From positions 1 to 37,199 of IMG/VR virus record IMGVR_UViG_3300017739_000034: 37,199 bases of DNA; one strand, given 5' to 3'. The stretch is from a virus. Positions 22,400 through 31,436 of the stretch are shown here, piece after piece; within the stretch, counting starts at the first letter, position 1, and every line of letters begins with the position of its first letter. Below the pieces are notes generated by a model. It had not been told where the DNA came from, did no database searches, and saw only the letters and a list, made by a program, of their open reading frames with translations. The translations under genes and the position numbers were made by a program.

Positions 22400-22781
22400 A
22401 GATGTCATCTCTGACCTGTTCGAGGTAACTACTAAAGAGGACCCTGAGAAAGCAGTAGCATTTCAACTACGTTATCCTTATAATGTTTGGTTGGAGAATC
22501 GTGAGGAACCTGAGTTGCTTACGGAAGTTGAGGGTGAAGAACGTCTCAACAAAAACTCAAATCCCAATATTCGTTTTGAACCTTGGGCACCCCTATCAAA
22601 GGATAGAAGTATTATGTTGAAACTTGATGAAGTTGTCAGCGCATACGAAACCTATCCTGAGGTAGAGGAAAAATACAACAAAATCGTGGAGGCAGAAAGT
22701 GGAAGAGGAAATGCTGCAACAGGAGTTACGTTTGATCCTCCTGAAGGATCGTCCCCAGTATCTCTTGGGCAAAATAACTGA
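22365..22781 (+). CDS. conserved phage protein with Sm-like pattern
   Basis: A 138-residue protein whose N-terminus (VRIVRTKGGEDVISDLFEV) and following 'AVAFQLRYPYNVWL' resemble the small Sm-like phage proteins also seen at 4517 and 22711. A central 'FEPWAPLSKDRSIMLKLDEV' follows, and the tail is acidic and low complexity. AAAGGA precedes the ATG. It lies two genes before DNA polymerase, so a connection with replication or mRNA control is possible. Function unknown. Confidence 0.65.
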   Translation: MSVRIVRTKGGEDVISDLFEVTTKEDPEKAVAFQLRYPYNVWLENREEPELLTEVEGEERLNKNSNPNIRFEPWAPLSKDRSIMLKLDEVVSAYETYPEVEEKYNKIVEAESGRGNAATGVTFDPPEGSSPVSLGQNN

Positions 22782-22956
22782 ACTAGATGAAGAACCTAGC
22801 ATCTTAATTGAAAAATGCTTTGAGGTCGTTGGTGATGAGGAAATCACACCCTTCCCCAAGTACACAGATCAACGAGATTTGTTCTTGACATCTGATCAAA
22901 TCTTTACTATACTGGAACCGAGTTCCAAACTTGTAGAGATCTACAACAATACATGA
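22711..22956 (+). CDS. small conserved phage protein upstream of gp43
   Basis: An 81-residue protein. The conserved-looking core is 'QYLLGKITELDEEPSILIE' and 'YTDQRDLFLTSDQIFTILEP', a strand-rich Sm-like plan. The start is uncertain: GTG 22699, ATG 22711 (GAGG close upstream) and TTG 22732 (AGGAG 6 nt upstream, closer to the conserved core) are all possible. It overlaps the preceding gene by about 50-80 nt and the gp43 start by 4 nt. Confidence 0.6.
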   Translation: MLQQELRLILLKDRPQYLLGKITELDEEPSILIEKCFEVVGDEEITPFPKYTDQRDLFLTSDQIFTILEPSSKLVEIYNNT

Positions 22957-25457
22957 GTTCATTCTATACAAACATTCAACTTGCAGGAGACACGATCCTT
23001 TATCGGGGATATGAGAACGGTGAACCCGTTCAATTTCGTACACAGTTTTCTCCTACATTGTATGTTCTATCTAAGAATGCAACCGAAGAATACAAGACCC
23101 TTGATGGTCGCCCTGTAGCACCTATGCAGTTTCAGACTGCAAGGGAAGCAAGGGAATTTATCAAGACCTATGATGGGGTCGAAAGTTTTGAGGTGCATGG
23201 TTATGAAAGATTCGTATATCAGTATATCCGTCGTGAGTTTCCTGACGGTGTAGACTACGATATCAAAAAAATCAAAATGTTTGCATTGGACATTGAGGTT
23301 CAATGTGACAATGGTTTCCCCTCAGTAGAGGAAGCAGCAGAAGAAATGCTATCAATCACCATCAAAGACATGGTGACAAAACAGTATTACACTTGGGCGA
23401 TGCGTGAGTTTGATCCCCCTGAAGGAGTCAAGGCAAAGTTTTTCTGGACAGAAAATGAAATGCTTACTGACTTTATTACTTGGTGGGCACAGAACACTCC
23501 TGACATCTTGACAGGATGGAACGTCAATCTTTATGACGTCCCATACATTGCTCGTCGTGTAAATAGAGTATTAGGTTCAAAGTGGACAAAATCATTGTCA
23601 CCTTGGAATCGTGCAAACGAAAGGGAAGTTTATGTCCAAGGACGGAAGAACTATGCTTATGACCTTAGTGGGATCAACATTCTTGACTATCTTGATCTTT
23701 ATCGTAAGTTTACTTATAGTAACCAGGAGTCATATCGACTCGACCATATCGCTTTCGTTGAGTTAGGACAACGTAAGGTCGATCATAGTGAGTATGAAAA
23801 CTTCAAAGACTTCTACACAAAAGATTGGCAGAAGTTTATGGAGTACAACATCCAAGACGTTGAGTTGATCGACAGACTGGAAGATAAGATGAAGTTGCTT
23901 GAACTAGCAATCACTATGTCATATGATGCCAAGGCAAACTTTGAGGATGTATATTCTCAGGTTCGCATGTGGGATACTATCATCTATAACTATCTTACAG
24001 ATCGAAAGGTTGTGGTACCACCTCGAAAAGGTGCAGCAAAGAAAAACGAAAAGTATGCAGGTGCTTATGTTAAGGAACCGATTGCAGGATGCTATGATTG
24101 GGTGGTCAGTTTTGACCTCAACAGTCTGTATCCTCACCTTATTATGCAGTATAATATTTCCCCAGAGACCCTCGTCGAACAACGTCATCCAAAAGTTACA
24201 GTTGATCGAATCCTTAAGGAGGAACTAACTTTTGAGAAAGACTATTGTGTCTGTGCCAACGGTGCTCAATACCGTAAAGACATCCATGGGTTCTTACCCG
24301 AAATCATGCAGAAGATCTATGATGAACGTACCATTTACAAGAAAAGGATGCTACAAGCAAAGCAGCATCTTGAACATGCCAAGACACCTGCAGAGACCTT
24401 GGCACTACAAAAAGATATATCAAAGTTCAACAACATCCAAATGGCAAGAAAGATCCAACTCAACTCTGCCTATGGTGCCATTGGAAACCAATACTTCAGA
24501 TACTACAATCTGGCAAATGCTGAGGCGATTACTCTCTCTGGGCAAGTAAGTATTCGATGGATTGAAAACAAAATGAACGAGTACCTCAACAAGGTACTTA
24601 AAACTGATGGAGATGATTATGTTATTGCTTCTGATACTGATTCTATCTACCTTAATCTTGGTCCTCTGGTCCAAGGTGTATTCAAGGGCGGAGAAACGGA
24701 TGTTAAGAGGGTCGTTACTTTCCTTAACAAGGTGTGTGAGGTGGAATTTGAAAAATATATTTCGGATTCTTACCAAACGCTCGCCACATATGTCAACGCT
24801 TACGAGCAGAAAATGATTATGAAGCGTGAGAACATTGCTGAAAAGGGTCTATGGACTGCTAAGAAGCGATACATTCTCAACGTATGGGACAGTGAGGGTG
24901 TTCGTTATGAAGCACCCAAACTTAAGATCATGGGTCTAGAGGCAGTTAAGTCTTCTACTCCTATGGCATGTCGTGAGGCGATTCGTAAATGCTTTACCAT
25001 TATCATGAATGAAGGTGAAGCAGAAGCACAGAAGTTTATCAAAGACTTCAAGACTGAGTTCTGTTCATTGCCAGTTGAAGACATCTCATTCCCAAGGGGA
25101 TGCAACGGAATAAATAAGTGGGCGAACCCGACCACTATCTACAGCAAAGGCACACCTATTCATGTTCGTGGTGCTTTGTTGTACAACTTTTACAACAAGA
25201 AAAACAAATTGACTCACAAGTATCCTCTGATACAAGATGGTGAAAAGGTCAAGTTTGTGTACATGAAGACTCCAAACAAGATCAATGAAAACGTGATCAG
25301 TTACCTAAACACTTTCCCCAAAGAGTTTGGTCTTAACAATCATGTGGACTATGATCTGCAGTTCTCTAAGTCTTTCCTCGAACCTGTAAAGGTTATCTTG
25401 GACACTATCGGGTGGAAACATGAAAAAGTAGCATCATTGGAGTTTTTATTTGCATGA
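22953..25457 (+). CDS. 43: gp43 DNA polymerase (family B)
   Basis: An 834-residue family B polymerase. The 3'-5' exonuclease motifs are 'FALDIEVQ' (Exo I, near 110), 'GWNVNLYDVPYI' (Exo II, near 190) and 'YNIQDVELID' (Exo III, near 300). The polymerase motifs are A 'SFDLNSLYPHLI' near 387, B 'KIQLNSAYGAIGN' near 499, and C 'ASDTDSIYL' near 560. T4 gp43 is 898 residues; shorter forms are usual in cyanophages. It copies the genome with gp45 and gp44/62. No intein or split is seen. It overlaps the small genes on both sides by 4 nt. Confidence 0.97.
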   Translation: MSSFYTNIQLAGDTILYRGYENGEPVQFRTQFSPTLYVLSKNATEEYKTLDGRPVAPMQFQTAREAREFIKTYDGVESFEVHGYERFVYQYIRREFPDGVDYDIKKIKMFALDIEVQCDNGFPSVEEAAEEMLSITIKDMVTKQYYTWAMREFDPPEGVKAKFFWTENEMLTDFITWWAQNTPDILTGWNVNLYDVPYIARRVNRVLGSKWTKSLSPWNRANEREVYVQGRKNYAYDLSGINILDYLDLYRKFTYSNQESYRLDHIAFVELGQRKVDHSEYENFKDFYTKDWQKFMEYNIQDVELIDRLEDKMKLLELAITMSYDAKANFEDVYSQVRMWDTIIYNYLTDRKVVVPPRKGAAKKNEKYAGAYVKEPIAGCYDWVVSFDLNSLYPHLIMQYNISPETLVEQRHPKVTVDRILKEELTFEKDYCVCANGAQYRKDIHGFLPEIMQKIYDERTIYKKRMLQAKQHLEHAKTPAETLALQKDISKFNNIQMARKIQLNSAYGAIGNQYFRYYNLANAEAITLSGQVSIRWIENKMNEYLNKVLKTDGDDYVIASDTDSIYLNLGPLVQGVFKGGETDVKRVVTFLNKVCEVEFEKYISDSYQTLATYVNAYEQKMIMKRENIAEKGLWTAKKRYILNVWDSEGVRYEAPKLKIMGLEAVKSSTPMACREAIRKCFTIIMNEGEAEAQKFIKDFKTEFCSLPVEDISFPRGCNGINKWANPTTIYSKGTPIHVRGALLYNFYNKKNKLTHKYPLIQDGEKVKFVYMKTPNKINENVISYLNTFPKEFGLNNHVDYDLQFSKSFLEPVKVILDTIGWKHEKVASLEFLFA

Positions 25458-25606
25458 CAACTAAATATGTGGTATCATATCAAAAAGCATTTGGTATCCC
25501 AGATAAGAGAGAGCAATCTTTCAAGGAAGAATCAGAAGCAAAATGGTTTGAGCGTGCCATGAAACGTTCTAATTTTATTACAACTATGACGGAGGTCAAA
25601 GAGTGA
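25454..25606 (+). CDS. small protein between gp43 and uvsX
   Basis: A 50-residue protein ([20 protein letters not shown], then '[17 protein letters not shown]' and 'TEVKE'). It begins in the gp43 ATGA overlap and ends in the GTGA overlap with uvsX, so it is coupled on both sides. The pattern strand-helix-strand resembles other tiny conserved phage proteins such as that at 8667. Function unknown. Confidence 0.6.
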   Translation: MTTKYVVSYQKAFGIPDKREQSFKEESEAKWFERAMKRSNFITTMTEVKE

Positions 25607-26610
25607 ACTCATTTCTAAAGGATGTATCAAGTGAAATTGATAATGATTATGCCAGTCTTGTCTCCGATGGAGTTTCAGCAGGAGATACTAGTAATTTCAT
25701 TGACACTGGTAGTTATATCTTTAATGCTCTCGTTAGCGGAAGCATCTATGGGGGTGTACCAGGGAATAAGATCACTGCTATTGCGGGTGAGTCTTCCACT
25801 GGCAAAACTTTCTTTTGCCTTGGCATTGTTCAACATTTTCTTGAGTCTAACCCAGATGCAGGAGTGATCTACTTTGAGTCTGAGTCTGCTATTTCTAAGC
25901 AGATGATTGAAGACAGGGGTATTGATTCTACTCGTATGATGATTGTACCTGTAACTACAGTACAAGAGTTTCGACATCAATCAATCAAGATCATTGACAA
26001 GTATATGGGACTTGATGATAAGAAACCTATGATGTTTGTTCTTGATTCTCTTGGTATGTTATCTACTTCTAAAGAAGTAACTGACAGTGAAGAAGGTAAA
26101 GAAACTCGTGACATGACAAGAGCACAAGTTGTTAAGTCTATCTTCCGAGTTTTGACTCTTAAGTTGGGTAAAGCAAATGTTCCTATGTTAGTTACTAACC
26201 ATACCTATGATGTGGTAGGTGCTTACATTCCTACAAAAGAAATGGGTGGTGGTAGTGGACTCAAGTATGCATCTTCAAGTATAATCTTTCTCTCTAAGAA
26301 AAAAGAAAAGGATGGTAAAGAAGTAGTTGGTAATATTATCAAATGTAAGAATGCTAAATCACGTTTAACTAAGGAGAACTCGCAAGTTGAAACACGTCTT
26401 TATTACGACCGTGGACTGGACAGGTATTACGGACTACTGGAGTTGGGTGAGAAGTATGGAGTCTTCCAACGGAAGGGGAATCGCGTTGTTGTTGGGGAAT
26501 CTTCCGTTTATCCTTCTGCTATTCTTGCCAATCCTGAGAAATATTTCACCGAAGAAATAATGAGTAAACTAGATGAAGCAGCAGCAAAAGAGTTTAGGTA
26601 TGGCAACTAA
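25603..26610 (+). CDS. uvsX: UvsX RecA-like recombinase
   Basis: A 335-residue RecA-family protein. Walker A '[10 protein letters not shown]' is near 62-71 and Walker B '[11 protein letters not shown]' near 144-154, followed by '[20 protein letters not shown]' and 'NHTYD', then '[17 protein letters not shown]' as the L2/DNA-binding region. T4 UvsX is about 390 residues. It forms the strand-exchange filament, assisted by UvsY. It starts with GTG in a GTGA overlap with the previous small gene. It overlaps the following oxygenase by 11 nt. Confidence 0.94.
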   Translation: MNSFLKDVSSEIDNDYASLVSDGVSAGDTSNFIDTGSYIFNALVSGSIYGGVPGNKITAIAGESSTGKTFFCLGIVQHFLESNPDAGVIYFESESAISKQMIEDRGIDSTRMMIVPVTTVQEFRHQSIKIIDKYMGLDDKKPMMFVLDSLGMLSTSKEVTDSEEGKETRDMTRAQVVKSIFRVLTLKLGKANVPMLVTNHTYDVVGAYIPTKEMGGGSGLKYASSSIIFLSKKKEKDGKEVVGNIIKCKNAKSRLTKENSQVETRLYYDRGLDRYYGLLELGEKYGVFQRKGNRVVVGESSVYPSAILANPEKYFTEEIMSKLDEAAAKEFRYGN

Positions 26611-27166
26611 TTTAAAAGACTATGTTAGAACGTATGATCAATTGGTTGACGCTGATCTTTGTCAGAGGATACTTGAAGCGTTTGGAAAATCCAACGGTGA
26701 GTATATTGATCGAGAGCAGCGACCTTCCTTCACGGAACTGAATCTAACAAATAGACTCAGAGCAAAAGATCCTTTATGGTCTGATATTCATGTCAAACTA
26801 GAGGATGCTTTCGTTGATGCTACACAAATTTATATGGAAGAACTGGATTTAGGTCCAGACTTTCCATCAAAGTATTGCTTTGAAGAATTACGATTAAAAT
26901 ATTATCAAAACAATGGACATGACCAGTTCAAGAACCATGTCGATGTACAAGACTACAACAGCGCACGTCGTTTCCTTGTTTGTTTCTTGTATCTAAACAG
27001 TGTCGGGATGGGAGGTCAAACACATTTTCCAAAGTTGGACTGTACAATCGAACCAAAGTGTGGTAGGATACTATTGTTCCCATCTACTTGGCAGTACAGA
27101 CATGCGGGTCTACCCCCTGAGTCCAACAACAAGTACATCGTTGGCACCTATTTGCACTATCTCTAA
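26600..27166 (+). CDS. 2OG-Fe(II) oxygenase (prolyl-4-hydroxylase-like)
   Basis: A 188-residue protein with complete active-site residues: H113-x-D115 in 'KNHVDVQDY', 'GMGGQTHFP' matching the GG-E/Q-T-x-F turn, H168 in 'YRHAGLPP', and K178 in '[12 protein letters not shown]'. This is the classical P4H-type arrangement and differs from the other two oxygenases in the window. I chose ATG 26600 (MATNLKDYV), which overlaps uvsX by 11 nt; an upstream ATG at 26573 would overlap by 38. Placed between uvsX and gp41. Substrate unknown. Confidence 0.85.
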   Translation: MATNLKDYVRTYDQLVDADLCQRILEAFGKSNGEYIDREQRPSFTELNLTNRLRAKDPLWSDIHVKLEDAFVDATQIYMEELDLGPDFPSKYCFEELRLKYYQNNGHDQFKNHVDVQDYNSARRFLVCFLYLNSVGMGGQTHFPKLDCTIEPKCGRILLFPSTWQYRHAGLPPESNNKYIVGTYLHYL

Positions 27167-28545
27167 TGTCCCTCGAACTCACGATTCTTAGTAATCTCGT
27201 CTATAATGAGAAGTATGCTCGCAAGGTCCTTCCCTTCCTGAAGGTAGACTACTTTACTGAGAAGACTCTCAAGGTTATCTTTCTGGAGATCCATGAGTAC
27301 ATCAGTCAGTATGATGGTTTACCATCTCTCAATGCCATTAGTATTGAGTGTCAAGAAAGGAATGACCTTAGTGACGAGCAATATAAAACTGTTCTGGAGA
27401 CTTTAAATGTCCTTTCCGATGATCCCACAGACTACGATTGGATCGTTGATACTACGGAAAAGTGGTGTCAAGAGCGTGCGATCTACCTATCTCTTATGGA
27501 GAGTGTCAAGATTGCTGACGGTCAAGATCCCAAGAAAGATAAGGGTGCCATTCCCCAAATTCTCTCAGAAGCATTAGGAGTTTCCTTTAATCAAAGCGTT
27601 GGACATGATTACATGGACAATGCATTCGATCGTTTTGATTACTACCATCGGAAGGAAGATAAGATTCCTTTTGACTTAGAGTTCTTTAATAAGATCACTA
27701 AAGGTGGATTGGTAAACAAATCTTTGAATGTTGCACTTGCAGGCACAGGTGTCGGTAAGTCTTTGTTTATGTGTCATGTCGCAGCAAGTATGCTATTGCA
27801 AGGTAAGAATGTTTTATACATCACTTGTGAGATGGCAGAAGAAAAGATTGCAGAAAGGATTGATGCTAATCTTATGAACGTCAACATCCAGAAACTTTCT
27901 GAGTTACCTCGTATGATGTTTGAAAAGAAGATTCAGCAGTTAGGAAAGAAGACTCAAGGCAAGTTAATCATTAAAGAATATCCAACTGCTTCGGCACATG
28001 TTGGTCACTTTAAATCTTTGATTGCTGACCTTGCTCTAAAAAGAAGTATTAAACCTGATATTATATTTGTAGACTACCTCAACATTTGTGCCTCTCAAAG
28101 GTACAAAGGATCTATTGTTAACTCTTATACCTATGTTAAAGCGATTGCTGAAGAACTCAGGGGACTTGCTGTTGAAACTAATGTCCCCATTGTCTCTGCG
28201 ACACAAACGACTCGCTCTGGTTTTGGGAGTACTGATGTTGATCTCACTGATACGAGTGAGTCCTTTGGTCTTCCTGCCACTGCTGATCTTATGTTCGCTC
28301 TTATCTCGACTGAGGAACTTGAGGGAATGAATCAGATCATGGTCAAGCAGTTAAAGAATAGATACAATGATCCGACTATGAACAAAAGGTTCTGTGTCGG
28401 TATTGACAGAGCGAAGATGCGACTCTATGATGTTGAAGATTCTGCTCAGACTGATATCGTTGACTCTGGTCAAGAAGATCTAGAAAAGAATCTAGTCAAA
28501 CGTTTCACTTCATCCAAACCTTTCGATGCCCTCTCCTATGATTGA
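27166..28545 (+). CDS. 41: gp41 replicative helicase (DnaB-like)
   Basis: A 459-residue protein (T4 gp41 is 475). An N-terminal helical domain is followed by a RecA-type motor with Walker A 'AGTGVGKSLFM' near 192-202, 'LYITCEMAEEKIAERIDANL', Walker B 'DIIFVDYLNICASQRY' near 300 and 'ETNVPIVSATQTTRSGF' near 345. It unwinds DNA at the fork and works with a gp61 primase, which I do not see in this window. The start overlaps the oxygenase stop by 1 nt. Confidence 0.94.
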   Translation: MSLELTILSNLVYNEKYARKVLPFLKVDYFTEKTLKVIFLEIHEYISQYDGLPSLNAISIECQERNDLSDEQYKTVLETLNVLSDDPTDYDWIVDTTEKWCQERAIYLSLMESVKIADGQDPKKDKGAIPQILSEALGVSFNQSVGHDYMDNAFDRFDYYHRKEDKIPFDLEFFNKITKGGLVNKSLNVALAGTGVGKSLFMCHVAASMLLQGKNVLYITCEMAEEKIAERIDANLMNVNIQKLSELPRMMFEKKIQQLGKKTQGKLIIKEYPTASAHVGHFKSLIADLALKRSIKPDIIFVDYLNICASQRYKGSIVNSYTYVKAIAEELRGLAVETNVPIVSATQTTRSGFGSTDVDLTDTSESFGLPATADLMFALISTEELEGMNQIMVKQLKNRYNDPTMNKRFCVGIDRAKMRLYDVEDSAQTDIVDSGQEDLEKNLVKRFTSSKPFDALSYD

Positions 28546-28939
28546 CTTTTTAAAATATGCACAGTTCGTTAATGCTGTGACTTCAAAAGAAAGTAAGTGT
28601 GGAGACGCATTTACAGAACGAATTGCAGACTTGCACTATCAAGACTTTCCTACAGAAAGGATGTTGACTGCTGCACTGGGACTATCTGCTGAGGCAGGTG
28701 AGTTTACTGAAGTAGTAAAGAAGATTATCTTCCAAGGCAAACCTGTCAATGAAGATAACCTGTTCCATATGAAGCGTGAACTCGGTGACATCATGTGGTA
28801 TTTTATGCAAGCATGTATGGCACTAGATGTATCTCCTGAGGAGGTCATCGAAATGAATGTGGACAAACTAAAAGCACGTTACCCAGGTGGCGAGTTTGAT
28901 GTTCACTTCTCTGAAAACCGTAAACAAGGTGACGTATGA
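28538..28939 (+). CDS. mazG: MazG-like nucleotide pyrophosphohydrolase
   Basis: A 133-residue all-alpha protein with the MazG metal-binding signature: 'GLSAEAGEFTEVVKKIIF' (E-x-x-E) followed by 'KRELGDIMWYFMQACMAL' (E-x-x-D). MazG-type enzymes cleave nucleoside triphosphates to monophosphates; in cyanophages they have been linked to nucleotide recycling or (p)ppGpp control, which is debated. Start choice: ATG 28538 overlaps gp41 by 8 nt; ATG 28526 would add 4 residues. Followed by a 4-nt overlap with the next gene. Confidence 0.85.
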   Translation: MIDFLKYAQFVNAVTSKESKCGDAFTERIADLHYQDFPTERMLTAALGLSAEAGEFTEVVKKIIFQGKPVNEDNLFHMKRELGDIMWYFMQACMALDVSPEEVIEMNVDKLKARYPGGEFDVHFSENRKQGDV

Positions 28940-29211
28940 TTGGTAAACTAGACCCAGATGAAAGGGTTCTGTCTGATACAGAACCTATGCAACTTACTCC
29001 TGATCTAATTAATCAGATTAATGAGAAGATGGCACACACAAAGAAGGATGGTTCCTTCAACTGGTTGCCTACTGATGACTATGAAATTCAAATCGCAGGT
29101 ACTTTTGCTGCTGATAGATTTATTGTTATCAAGAACGTATCTAAGAATCCTTGGGTACCTTCCGAACCTCACCCCAACTATGACTATGAAAAAAAGGAGT
29201 TTAAAAAATGA
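28936..29211 (+). CDS. hypothetical protein
   Basis: A 91-residue soluble protein. It has an acidic N-terminus (KLDPDERVLSDTEPM), a helix (LTPDLINQINEKMAH), and a strand-rich end (FAADRFIVIKNV). The start overlaps MazG by 4 nt and the end overlaps the next gene by 4 nt, as part of a chain of small genes to 29757. No family recognised. Confidence 0.65.
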   Translation: MIGKLDPDERVLSDTEPMQLTPDLINQINEKMAHTKKDGSFNWLPTDDYEIQIAGTFAADRFIVIKNVSKNPWVPSEPHPNYDYEKKEFKK

Positions 29212-29384
29212 TGCTATTTGCAATTAACCCAGTAGACGCATGGAACAATATTTCATGGGCAGATGCAGTTCCATTTTGCATCGTTCTTTTTGCGTTGTAC
29301 TGGACTAAGAAATGGATTGATCTTAAGTTTGCAAAGAAGCAATCAAAGATTGTATACAAAGTTAAGATCGTAGACGAACCGTGA
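29208..29384 (+). CDS. small membrane protein
   Basis: A 58-residue protein with one membrane helix (ADAVPFCIVLFALYWTKKW, about 18-36) and a basic cytoplasmic-type tail (KFAKKQSKIVYKVK). The AAGGAG before it supports this start, and ATG is repeated at 29208 and 29211. It overlaps its neighbours by 4 nt on each side (ATGA and GTGA). Function unknown. Confidence 0.6.
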   Translation: MMLFAINPVDAWNNISWADAVPFCIVLFALYWTKKWIDLKFAKKQSKIVYKVKIVDEP

Positions 29385-29560
29385 GAGTTGACAGGTACTA
29401 TGATCCCTATGAGGATCTCGAACGCAAGTGTCTAGAAGAACTAGACTATATCGCCAAGTCACTTGGTGGTACTATGTGTCAAAAAACAAAGTGTAACAGC
29501 ACAGGTAGACAGAGTAGGATCATTGAGATAGAATACCATGTGGAGGATACTAAAGGTTGA
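29381..29560 (+). CDS. small protein with GTG start
   Basis: A 59-residue protein starting with GTG in a GTGA overlap: MRVDRYYDPYEDLERKCLEE, then 'LDYIAKSLGGTMCQKTKC', and a charged end. Three cysteines (C17, C33, C38) could form a small metal site or simply be free. The stop overlaps the next start as TTGA. Function unknown. Confidence 0.55.
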   Translation: MRVDRYYDPYEDLERKCLEELDYIAKSLGGTMCQKTKCNSTGRQSRIIEIEYHVEDTKG

Positions 29561-29757
29561 AACAGTTATGGCGAATCTGGGCAAAAGCACTTGGTGACAA
29601 GGCAGGTACTTCCGACAAAGAAGCAGATACCGTTGCCCTCATTCGCACATTCATCTTCGTTCAACTTGTAATCACCAACTGTTTTATCGTTGCAGGTAAC
29701 ATCAGACACTGGAACGATCATTACTCACCACCTAATTATGAACATATTCGTGACTGA
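29557..29757 (+). CDS. small membrane protein with TTG start
   Basis: A 66-residue protein with a helical, charged N-terminus (KQLWRIWAKALGDKAG) and one membrane segment (IRTFIFVQLVITNCFIVAGN, about 29-48). It begins with TTG in a TTGA overlap. It overlaps the next gene by 20 nt. Function unknown. Confidence 0.6.
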   Translation: MKQLWRIWAKALGDKAGTSDKEADTVALIRTFIFVQLVITNCFIVAGNIRHWNDHYSPPNYEHIRD

Positions 29758-30286
29758 CCGTGATCCCAAGATCTCGGCACAATCATTGCCTGATAAGCAC
29801 GTCGTGAAGATGCCTCTAGAAACATGTCAAATGCTTTCTATTGTATTCTCACACTGGTACTTTGACTGGGGTGATGATCTAGTAAAGAAGATTGATGGCA
29901 CACCATATGCCACACAAAAAGGTGCATTCCGTAATCATCCATGTACACAGTGGGCAGGACAGTCACTAGAAAACTGTGCATGGTTGATTCAACATGGTTG
30001 TGCATTGTCCACAGAATACACTCATCGCTATGGTAAACAGCACGGTTGTGCTGAGGCATTATGGGAAGCAAAGAAAACATTTCATAGGTTCAGTGAGAAT
30101 GTGATTGTCATCTGGAAACAAGTAGAATCTTTTACTCGTGCAATGCCAGAGCAATGGAAGTATGATGATACAATAGATACGATCACTGCATACAGACTGT
30201 ATGTTTCCAGTAAACCATGGGCACCAACTAACTATCTTCGTGACCCATCTCGTAAACCTCTCTGGATGAACTACCTCACCTCATAA
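29738..30286 (+). CDS. conserved phage protein of unknown function
   Basis: A 182-residue soluble protein with recognisable conserved stretches: 'MNIFVTDRDPKISAQSLPDK', 'HVVKMPLETCQMLSIVFSHW', 'NHPCTQWAGQSLENCAWLIQ' and 'YTHRYGKQHGCAEALW', ending in 'PLWMNYL'. The pattern of buried Trp, His and Cys suggests an enzyme-like fold. I have seen similar proteins widely in phages but cannot name the function. I chose ATG 29738 rather than the longer frame from 29690 because the conserved part begins at the ATG. Confidence 0.7.
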   Translation: MNIFVTDRDPKISAQSLPDKHVVKMPLETCQMLSIVFSHWYFDWGDDLVKKIDGTPYATQKGAFRNHPCTQWAGQSLENCAWLIQHGCALSTEYTHRYGKQHGCAEALWEAKKTFHRFSENVIVIWKQVESFTRAMPEQWKYDDTIDTITAYRLYVSSKPWAPTNYLRDPSRKPLWMNYLTS

Positions 30287-30289
30287 ATA
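30282..30289 (+). promoter_or_regulatory. late-promoter-like box CATAAATA
   Basis: CATAAATA overlaps the stop codon of the preceding gene and lies 37 nt before ATG 30326. It matches the T4-type late -10 closely (7 of 8). A late transcript starting near 30297 would cover the nuclease-like gene at 30326. Confidence 0.5.
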
Positions 30290-30325
30290 TCAGGGGACGA
30301 GAATGATTTGGAGATCTAAAGAGTA

Positions 30326-31423
30326 ATGGCATTCCTATCGGGTGGCGAACAAACAACTATCAACTCTACTATTACAGAGTTATTTCCTGCACTAGCATTC
30401 AATACAGGAAAGAAGTTTAGTAACGCTGATGATTTAGAAGAGTACATTGATAACTTAGATCTAAGATCAATAAAAGCAAAAAAGACATTTGTAAACAATA
30501 ATAATATTGATGCAGCAGCAGGTTATATTAATAAATTAGATCAGATTAGACCTGCAATGAAAAAAACAAAACTGGATAATGCTGTAGGTATTCTGAATTA
30601 CTTGTATAAGTATCACAAGTCAAGACCAATCCAACAGGTTGTCTGGGGATATAGAGAAAAACCAAGAGGGGTTCCATCTAATCACGCAGGTGATATTTTT
30701 TTAGTTCATAAAAATCAAAAGGTTACACCTAAGATTGTAGGTATTAGTTTAAAAGCAGGAACAAAAAAGTCCAAAGAACCTAAACTAAACTCCTATGTGG
30801 GAACAACTTTAAGAAAGGATGCATGGAAGAGGGCATACCCTAGAGCAATAGATCAGTTAAAAGATAAGTTGTGGACAGAAGTATACTCCAAGGTCCCAAG
30901 ATTACCTGTAAAAGGTAAAGACAAAGTTGATAAGAATAACTGGTTGACATTGACTGCAACTAGACAGAAACCAAATCCAATTCTAGTAGAAAAAGTTCTT
31001 GATCTATTTGAATCAAATCCAAAACAGTTTGATGAACTCTACATTAAGATGAATAAGGTCTGTAGAGAACATTTGGTTGGGATGATCAATGGTAATCTAA
31101 ATGCAACTAAAGCATGGATTAAAGAAGAGTTTAGATTACAAGAACAAGATGTTGAAGTACCTATGATCTTAGTAAAGGCAATTGGGAATAAAGCAGACTC
31201 ATCTTCTACAGATCCTTTAAGAGATATTCTACCTAAGGTAACCAAAGTCAAAGCATACCTCAAGTCTGGTTCTGTACAAGAATGGTTTATTGATGTTATG
31301 GCAAATGGTAGTGAGAAATTAACTCTATCGATGACTATTAGAAGTGACTCAGAATATAGAAAGTCAAAACAGAAGGGTAAACTAGGAGCGTACATGATGC
31401 TCAAGTTACTTTATAGAAGTTAA
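30326..31423 (+). CDS. putative PD-(D/E)XK nuclease-like phage protein
   Basis: A 365-residue protein with a possible restriction-endonuclease core: E18 in 'TITELFPALAF', D123 in 'NHAGDIFLVHKN', and K143 in 'IVGISLKAGTKKS'. The order glutamate, G-D strand, and strand ending in x-L-K is compatible with the PD-(D/E)XK superfamily, though the second acidic residue is replaced by serine. The rest is basic and helical, fitting nucleic acid binding. It is the first of three adjacent enzyme-like genes. It has a late-type promoter box upstream, and a tandem-repeat promoter follows it. Confidence 0.55.
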   Translation: MAFLSGGEQTTINSTITELFPALAFNTGKKFSNADDLEEYIDNLDLRSIKAKKTFVNNNNIDAAAGYINKLDQIRPAMKKTKLDNAVGILNYLYKYHKSRPIQQVVWGYREKPRGVPSNHAGDIFLVHKNQKVTPKIVGISLKAGTKKSKEPKLNSYVGTTLRKDAWKRAYPRAIDQLKDKLWTEVYSKVPRLPVKGKDKVDKNNWLTLTATRQKPNPILVEKVLDLFESNPKQFDELYIKMNKVCREHLVGMINGNLNATKAWIKEEFRLQEQDVEVPMILVKAIGNKADSSSTDPLRDILPKVTKVKAYLKSGSVQEWFIDVMANGSEKLTLSMTIRSDSEYRKSKQKGKLGAYMMLKLLYRS

Positions 31424-31436
31424 GACAGTTCAACAA

